64,000 nucleotides of DNA from Trichobilharzia szidati (Eukaryota > Platyhelminthes > Trematoda > Strigeidida > Schistosomatidae), in assembly GCA_944472155.2 (NCBI GenBank), contig OX235273.1, positions 31,903,204 through 31,967,203 of the forward strand, given 5' to 3'. Positions 57,383-64,000 of this stretch are shown in pieces. Every line of letters begins with the position of its first letter. The first letter of the stretch is position 1. The translations under genes and the position numbers were made by a program. The notes under the pieces were generated by a model. That model had not been told where the DNA came from and did not search any database. It worked only from the letters and a program-made list of their open reading frames with translations.

Positions 57383-58771
57383 ATGTCAAATTCTACCTAC
57401 CATGGAGTGGCAAATTGGCTAGGTGAACTCCTCCAACCGCTACACAAGTTGGTGGTAAACCATAGTGTTAAAGACGTTTTTGAATTTATTGCTAACGTGA
57501 ATGATATCAATCTAAATGGGATGCAAATGGTTTCCTTAGATGTAGCGTCACTGTTTACCAATGTACCACTTATGGAGACTGTGGAATTCATATGCCAGCA
57601 GATACTAGAAAAGCAGATTGACATCGGGATTCCAGTTATTAGTCTGAAAGAGTTGCTTTTAAGATGTGCTATGAATGTACATTTCATATTCAACAACCTT
57701 TACTACAGATAAATCGACGGTATTGCCATGGGTTCTCCATTGGGGCCAATTTTGGCAGATTTCTTTCTAGCCAAGATTGAAAATGGTCCATTGAGACAAG
57801 TAATAGAGAAAACTGATTCTTATTTTCGTTATGTTGATGATACGTTCATTATTCTTGATGTGAAAACTGACAAGAATGAAATGTTAAAAAAGTTGAATGA
57901 TGCACATCCATCGTTTATCTTCACTTGTGAAGAAGAACATGATGGTGGATTACATTTCCTTGACGTCCAATTGAGCAGAAGAGAGGATGGTTCATTCAAG
58001 AGAGATGTCTATAGAAAACCTACATCTGTAGGACAATATACACATTTCCTCAGTTTTGTACCAATCCGATATAAAATCAACTTAGTCACATGCGTTACGA
58101 ATAGAGCAAGACGTATTTGTACAGATGACTCCCTAGAAAATGAGCTAGGATATATCCAAAATACGCTGGTCCAAATGGGTTATCCTAGTAGATTTATTAG
58201 GAGACACATGAATACCAGGTACAACAAAGAAAAACTGACAACAGTTGAAAAGAAAGAACTGTTCATGAAACTTCAATTTAATGGGGACGTGCCTAGTGAA
58301 GTCTTACATCTGAGATTAGCGAGAGCGATAAAACGGACTTATACTGCCGCCACCCTTTGTTTGTCATTTTCCAGCCGACCAATTTTGATTGCTCAAGTGA
58401 AAGATAAGCTACCTAGTTGTGCCACCTCAATGTGTATCTATAAATTTAGTTGCTTCTGTGGAGAAAGCTATATAGGGCGAACAACTAGACAACCTAACAA
58501 ACGCATTAATGAGCATCTTCCTTCATGGTTCGGAAAAGGTCAAATAAAATCCATACGAAGTTCTATTTTGGCTCATTTGATTGATAGCGGTCACCAAGTG
58601 GACGAAAATAGTGCTTTCAAAGTTATCTATCGTATTCCATCGAGTCTTTCGAATGGAATCAGAACCCGTCTTTTACACCTAGCCGAAGCTATGGGAATTC
58701 GAGAGAATAATCCTAGTCTTTGCATACAAAAGAAGTTCTTTCTACCTTTGTCTCTCCCTTGGCCTAGGTGA
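57383..58771 (+). pseudogene. PLE reverse transcriptase and GIY-YIG endonuclease, one nonsense codon
   Basis: One frame over 463 codons interrupted only by TAA at 57710-57712 (in YYR-stop-IDGIAMGSPLGP, where Gln is usual, so probably CAA to TAA). RT motif A is SLDVASLFTNV, motif B GIAMGSPLGPILADFF, motif C FRYVDDTFII. Then VYRKPTSVGQYTHFLSF, KLQFNGDV and the GIY-YIG core CIYKFSCFCGESYIGRTTRQ with KRINEHLPSWF. It ends LCIQKKFFLPLSLPW. The frame is open upstream of the first Met to the insertion edge (PLRPVLD). It is almost intact and hence young. Confidence 0.9.
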
Positions 58772-59578
58772 ATTGTATTCAAAACCCTCCCACCCTTTCT
58801 TATTTTCCACCTCCTTCGTACTTTTATAATGTTTATTTAAATTCTGATTATCGTTCCACTTCACCTTTTAAGATTTGACCCAATTTATTTATACGCTTAT
58901 ATACATTACTATCTTTGTTATTGACAGGCACATGGACTCATGTGAAAAATGGGCTAAGTCCATTTTATCTAACTCACACCACACCCTCTTCACTCACAAC
59001 TCTCCCCTTGTATCTCATCAGGCAGAACTAGAAGCCAATGTAGAAAACTATATGCTCGCACCAGCAAGTACAGAAACTCAACCATACCCTACTTAGCTCG
59101 TGTTCTGTGTGATAAAGAAAGCATTAGGCGTGACACCTATAATTCATTAAATAGTAAGTAGTACAACTGGATCTCGTCTTTCCAACTCACATCATCAATA
59201 GGCACAACATTTTCTTTCCTTCTTTTCCTTTTCTCTCTCTTCTCTTTCCGTTATGTGCTGCTTTGTTTCTTTCTCTCGCTTACGCCAGTAAATATGACAG
59301 CTCCCACTTTTCTAACACCTTCAAACACTGTTCAGCTTTACCTTTGCTACCGACATGTCAATGTGTTGTTGTAATAATGAACTGTGGTTTCCTTAATCTA
59401 TGTAGAATTCTATTTATTGATAATGTACTAACTGGATGCAATACTGTAGTAAATATGCTGAGAATTCCATTCTGTATCACATGTACTGTTTTGGAGTAAA
59501 GCTAATTATTATTATTATTATCACCTGCACAGACTTTATTATCAATATTTTGTTATCATTATAATCAACGTTATTAAC

Positions 59579-60034
59579 TACAGTTTTTGTTCAGCGAAGA
59601 AATTTCTTTTCAACGACTTCATTTTCAAGCTGTACAGTCGTATTTATTTTACAGAAAAGGTCATTAAGTGGCACTAAATAATTGCTCAGTCAATATACAT
59701 ATATATGATAAGAATAACGATAATTAAAATGTTATAAGGGGTAGAGTTGAAGTGGATAAATTACAAAATTATTAAAGATTGTTTTATAAGTGAATTGAAA
59801 TCAAAAATGTTTTAAACAAAATGTTTTGAAACAATCTTTAATAATTTTGTAATTTATCCACTTCAACTCTACCCCTTATAACATTTTAATTATCGTTATT
59901 CTTATCACATATATGTATATTGACTGAGCAATTATTTAGTGCCACTTAATGACCTTTTCTGTAAAATAAATACGACTGTACAGCTTGAAAATGAAGTCGT
60001 TGAAAAGAAATTTCTTCGCTGAACAGAAAACTGT
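59579..60034. repeat. Long fold-back: 206-bp inverted arms with 44-base loop
   Basis: Bases 59579-59784 are a near-perfect reverse complement of 59829-60034. The outer ends contain TTCAGCGAAGAAATTTC, related to the outer arm of the PLE at 29.27 kb and the ends of the PLE at 47.04 kb. RNA from either strand would form a very stable hairpin. Confidence 0.92.
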
Positions 60035-60224
60035 GTTTTTACTTATGAATAAATGGGTATTTTTCGTTATTAACTACGTTCAAAACATTTACCACATTAT
60101 TATTATTATATGATTCCCAAAATCACCGTCATTGGTTAAAATTTTATATATAAATCTATGTAAATTAGAGTAAAGCCTGAAGAAGATCTAATTGAAAACA
60201 ATAATGTTCCTTATATGTCTTGTT

Positions 60225-61020
60225 CGAATACACATTCGACACAACCTACCTTGCTTATAATTTCATTGGTGACCTCGTCTCAACTGAACTGTAATCAAAT
60301 TCAGGGACACTATCACAAACGAAATATATTATTCATTTCAATCTTCATATGTAATAAATTCACATTCTCCTACCCCCTGTTGAATTACGTTTTCGTTGGA
60401 CTCTTATTTACTGTCACACCTTCGGTCAAATAGACCAATTACATCAAATGTAATTCGCAGACAAGTATGCAGCCGTCACACTACATACTCTCTGTGAAAC
60501 CTACTCTTTGCTGATTGGTAGGATTCAATATACTATGTCGAGAGAGAGAGAGAGTGCTATTTTTCAGTATTAACCGCAGCAGTTAACGCATGCTTATTTT
60601 CAGCACTAAAGGCATTATTTCAAAAGATGATCTCTTTTTTAAGATTTTGTCGCATTAATTAAGCACCCAGCTCTCTTTTTAAGCACGACCAGCGTTATTT
60701 CAGAACATAGTGGGTAGAAAAAATATTCATTTACCATAAAAAAGGATTATCAACGCATAGGTAAGCACAAGTTCAGAATTGTTGTAAGCTTGGGGTTTCA
60801 GATGACTTGTTTATCTGAAGGCTTCCGGTCAAGCATTCATGCCATTTGGTACTCCGTCGTGTTACGTTCGTGCTCGATCCCCAGCCAGCTAACCAATTAC
60901 CTGGCACTCAGATTTCGTCATGAAATATATCTCGTAATTTGGACGATCCATTGTGGCGTTTTGCTTTTACTTTGGTCTACCCGGAACGAATACTCTAAAA
61001 TTTGTGGGTATTAGATATTG
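60225..61020. repeat. Spacer core, counterpart of 43681-44470
   Basis: Direct, high-similarity copy including the (GA)n tract near 60540 and the GCAGCAGTTAACGCATGC motif. No gene. Confidence 0.7.
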
Positions 61021-61647
61021 CGTTAGTATACTTCGTACTATTCGTGAACGTCAATACCGTCAGCATCTCAACAAGCAATAATGAGTAGTGTGTTTACGTG
61101 AACATCACTCGCTGAAGACGTCTTCAACTAAACAAGCACCAACCTAATTCACGCAGTCATTACTCAGTGAAATAAGTGCTCTATTAAAAATCTGGACATT
61201 TCATTACGTAGCTACTTGCATAATCACTTGCTTGCTGGCTGGCTGGCTGGCTTACTCAATTACTTTCTTTCTGACTTGATTACGTGCTTACGTGCTTACT
61301 GACTGACTGACCGCCTGCATGACTACTGAATGGCTGACTGACCATTTGGATGGATGCTGGTTTATTTGGCCGAATATATCAATCATATTTTCGTATACTT
61401 TCAATTCCATTCAGCAGAGATTTACGCCTCAATTCAACTGGCAGAAATCAACACGCAGCATCATTCACTGCCTAGCTGACCAACTCCCTCCATGATTCAC
61501 TCACTCATTTACTTACTCACTCCCTCCCTCCCTTACTTAGCCACTTACTGGCTTCCTCTCTCTCACACTGGTTGACTGCCCGCCTACTCGACTGACCAAC
61601 AGCCTGACAAACTGTCTCACTGACTAAATGACCAACCGATGAAGCAA
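61021..61647. repeat. Gene-flank DNA ending at an inversion breakpoint
   Basis: It matches 44480-45110 and is repeated in the same orientation at 62749-63290. At 61645-61647 the flank sequence switches abruptly into CACTA DNA, with CAA shared by both sides. Confidence 0.8.
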
Positions 61648-61657
61648 TGAGGTTTCT

Positions 61658-62278
61658 ATGAACCTATTAGTTGAATTGAAAGATCTTTATAAAAACGGTC
61701 TATATATTGAGAAGTGGGGTAGGAGTGTGACTGTAAGTGTTCTAGCATTTATATGTGACACGCCTGCTCGTTCTAAGGTAAAACAAACCATCGGTCACAA
61801 TGGAAAAACAGGTTGTGATAAATGTGAAGTTATAGGTTGTCGCTTGGAGGGTAGGATGACATTTCCTAATGGGAACCAGACACTTAGAAATGATAGGACG
61901 TTCCGTGGTCAAGTTCAAGCAAGTTACTATGGGGACAGAAGCTGCCTTGAGGAATTGCCACCTGACATGGTAAAATCGTTTCCCTTGGAGCCAATGCATC
62001 TAATTTACCTCGGTGTTGTTAAGAAGTTGGTGTTCCTTTGGCAGGGTCTTGCAGCACGGCGAGAGAAGCAAATGGATAGTAAGATTATTGCAGATATTAA
62101 TAACGGACTGCAAGTAAGTAGGAAACACATTCCTTCTGATTTTCAGAGGAAATGTCGGTCGTTAGATGACCTTAACCATTGGAAAGCAACTGAGTGTAGA
62201 CATTCCCTAATATATTTGGGTCCCATCCTACTCATGAACACTCTACCATGCCACCTGTACGCATCCAATGTTCAGTGA
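61658..62278 (+). pseudogene. CACTA transposase fragment (inverted copy before gene E)
   Basis: 206 codons matching the C-terminal part of the transposase at 56173-55540: MNLLVELKDLY, CDKCEVIGCRLEG, PPDMVKSFPLEPMHLIYLG and WKATECR. It starts at the breakpoint, so its Met is an internal residue. Some replacements relative to the D-side copy are seen near the end (RHSLIYLGP for RLFLLYLGP). It is a fragment carried by the inversion and not an independent insertion. Confidence 0.75.
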
Positions 62279-63440
62279 TGATTGCTGTGGTCCCAATATT
62301 TGGGGAATTATTTACCAGTACACTTGTTTTGCTGCCCGTCTCTCTCTCCTCTGTGACTCTCTTCTTCGTATTGAGGTGAAAATGTCTAATTCTAGTACTC
62401 TTCATTGATTAATCAACTGAATAATTAATTCATTAACGCATTATTATCAAGCCTGCTGTCTAATTATTATCATTATTGTTCTTATTAAAATTTTTGAATG
62501 AATGAATGAAAATTGTATTTAAAAGGTAGTTGTATTTCACGAATTCCCGTTCTCTGGCGTGAATTTCGCTCAGTACTTACCTACCGCACGACTAATTTCA
62601 CCCACATACAATCTCTCTTCACTGCCTGGCTGACAAAATCCCGCCTTGATATTCTCACTCTCTTACTCATTCATTTACTCACTCAGTCCCTCCCTTACAT
62701 AGCCACTTACTGATATTTGTCTCTCAAACTGTCTGACTGCCCGTGAAAATCACTCGCTGAAGACGTCTTCAACTAAACAGGCACCAACCTAATTCACGCA
62801 GTCATTACTCAGTGAAATAAGTGCTCTATTAAAAATCTGGACATTTCATTACGTAGCTACTTGCATAATCACTTGCTTGCTGGCTGGCTGGCTTACTCAA
62901 TTACTTTCTTTCTGACTTGATTACGTGCTTACGTGCTTACTGACTGACTGACCGCCTGCCTGACTACTGAATGGCTGACTGACCATTTGGATGGATGCTG
63001 GTTTATTTGGCCGAATATCTCAATCATATTTTCGTATACTTTAAATTCCATTCAGCAGAGATTTACGCCTCAATTCAACTGGCAGAAATCAACACGCAGC
63101 ATCATTCACTGCCTAGCTGACAAACTCCCTCCATGACTCACTCACTCATTTACTTACTCACTCCCTCCCTCCCTTACTTAGCCACTTACTGGCTTCCTCT
63201 CTCTCACACTGGCTGACTGCCCGCCTACTCGACTGACCAACAGCCTGACAAACTGTCTCACTGACTAAATGACCAACCGATGAAGCAACGAAGTATCTGG
63301 TTGAAACACAGAGGAATTTACACAAAATGGTTCAATGCTAATTTCGGTGAGCGGTAGGGGATGGGAGAATCAGAGGTTCGCTGATTGACAGACAGTTGAC
63401 TGAAAAAGAAGAAGTCTGAAAGGTGTGATTTGGATAATGC
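62279..63440. repeat. Gene-flank DNA before gene E, four-base periodic
   Basis: Inverse of 54380-55540. It includes 62749-63290, the tandem twin of 61100-61647. CTCA/CTCC-type periodic runs at 63130-63180. No gene. Confidence 0.65.
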
Positions 63441-63447
63441 AAGTGTA

Positions 63448-63453
63448 TTTATT
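63448..63453 (-). terminator. Poly(A) signal of gene E
   Basis: AATAAA on the minus strand, equivalent to the other copies. Confidence 0.7.
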
Positions 63454-63598
63454 ATTAGTAAGTTGTACAGAGGATATCTAAAAGTACACATTGGCCGCCG
63501 TCTTCAAATCAATGATGACAGCGTTTTCTTCACGTTGGAAAGCTTGCATGAGTAATGGGGTGTTCTATTTAATTAATTATTGTCTCCTGATTTAATGT

Positions 63599-63759
63599 TT
63601 AATGTCTTCGGCAGCCTTTACAGCAGCCTCCTGGACAATTTCCACCTCGGCATCCACGGCATCCACAACACCCTCCACGGCATTTGGGGCATCCACCAGG
63701 ACAGCCAGCACAACCACTGTTTGCTGCTGCTGCTGGTTCTGGAACTGGACCTGCAATAA
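63599..63759 (-). CDS. Gene E: small secreted Cys/Gly-rich protein, exon 3 only (long form, window edge)
   Basis: The last exon, 161 bp, is complete: VIAGPVPEP, four Ala, then all 12 Cys in the long arrangement and GCRRH. The acceptor is intact. Exons 1 and 2 should lie just beyond 64000 on the same strand. Although E is the mirror partner of D by position, it has the long exon 3 like B and C, so either D lost the 21 bp after the inversion or E was converted. Confidence 0.78.
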
Positions 63760-64000
63760 CTGAAATCACAAAACAACAAAACACCACAATTTAATACTCA
63801 GCCATTACTTGCTTCATACATTCACTCACCCACCCACTCACTCACTGACCCACTGACTCACTCTATCACCAACTCAGTCACTCCTTCATTCATTGTTTCA
63901 TCAACTAAGGTAGCATGTAATGACATCATTTCTACTGAGTGAATGTGTTATTTGTCTGTCTGCATTGTCTATCTCTTCTCTTATGTCAACGAGTGATCAT

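Larger units (their letters stand above)
57361..60223 (+). mobile_element. PLE, long copy, with target duplication and a 3' hairpin
   Basis: TCGAATACA occurs at 57352-57360 and 60224-60232, and the uninterrupted version is at 43680-43690 in the sister spacer. The insert carries a PLE coding region (57361-58771), about 800 bases of non-coding DNA, and a fold-back at 59579-60034. It starts inside the RT domain, so it is 5'-truncated. It is private to the D-E spacer. Confidence 0.88.
61648..64000. repeat. Second palindrome, right arm (inverse of 53839-56170)
   Basis: From CACTA DNA through the gene flank to gene E, this is the reverse complement of 53839-56170. Length differs by 21 bases, which equals the seven extra codons in exon 3 of E against D. 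The palindrome continues past the window edge. Confidence 0.88.

Noticed and set aside
58875..59096. 73-codon ORF downstream of the PLE RT frame
   Set aside because: No domain and no conservation visible; most likely part of the PLE 3' non-coding region.

Overview
The window looks like the nuclear genome of a trematode flatworm, most likely a blood fluke (Schistosoma or a close relative). It is AT-rich with long non-coding stretches. It is full of remnants of an RTE/SR2-like LINE, Penelope-like elements (PLEs) with GIY-YIG endonuclease tails, tRNA-headed SINEs and a CACTA/EnSpm-type DNA transposon. It also carries candidate micro-exons of the kind described in schistosomes. There is no bacterial, phage or organelle signature. 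The species cannot be fixed from sequence reading alone.

Positions 1-30,390 are old DNA made of diverged segmental duplications broken up by transposons. Between 3.8 and 9.4 kb, diverged tandem copies carry candidate symmetric micro-exons (27, 27, 33, 27 and 27 bp) with consensus-like splice signals. Read in one common phase they encode Thr/Ser-rich peptides, and in one copy they lead into an open terminal exon. I read this as a tandemly duplicated micro-exon gene, partly decayed. A nearly complete but frameshifted RTE LINE occupies 16.84-19.9 kb. PLE remnants lie at 13.6, 21.8 and 28.3-30.2 kb, and SINEs at 5.8, 14.6, 23.5 and 26.9 kb.

Positions 30,395-64,000 are the striking part: a young, highly similar inverted array. 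It contains five copies (A to E) of one three-exon gene for a small secreted Cys/Gly-rich protein of about 66-74 residues. They alternate in strand: A minus (31.2-32.1 kb), B plus (38.2-39.1), C minus (46.2-45.3), D plus (53.6-54.4), E minus (63.45 kb to beyond the window). Each complete copy has a TATA box, three ACTTCGAG motifs just upstream and a conserved AATAAA. The spacer between divergent genes A and B (S1) is inverted between C and D (S1'), so 30.4-39.8 kb and 44.5-55.1 kb form a giant palindrome. The spacers between convergent genes (B-C and D-E) lie in the same orientation as each other and hold a CACTA transposon plus different PLE insertions. A second palindrome pairs 53.84-56.17 kb with 61.65-64.0 kb. 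S1 and S1' also carry two phase-compatible exons of an unidentified gene, so a host-gene fragment was probably copied along.

Transposons date the events. A PLE with a 12-bp target duplication sits in S1' but not in S1. Another sits in the D-E spacer but not in the B-C spacer. One CACTA copy has lost 595 bp. The array is therefore not a simple assembly mirror: the copies are near-identical but carry private insertions, a shared 21-bp exon-length polymorphism and microsatellite differences.
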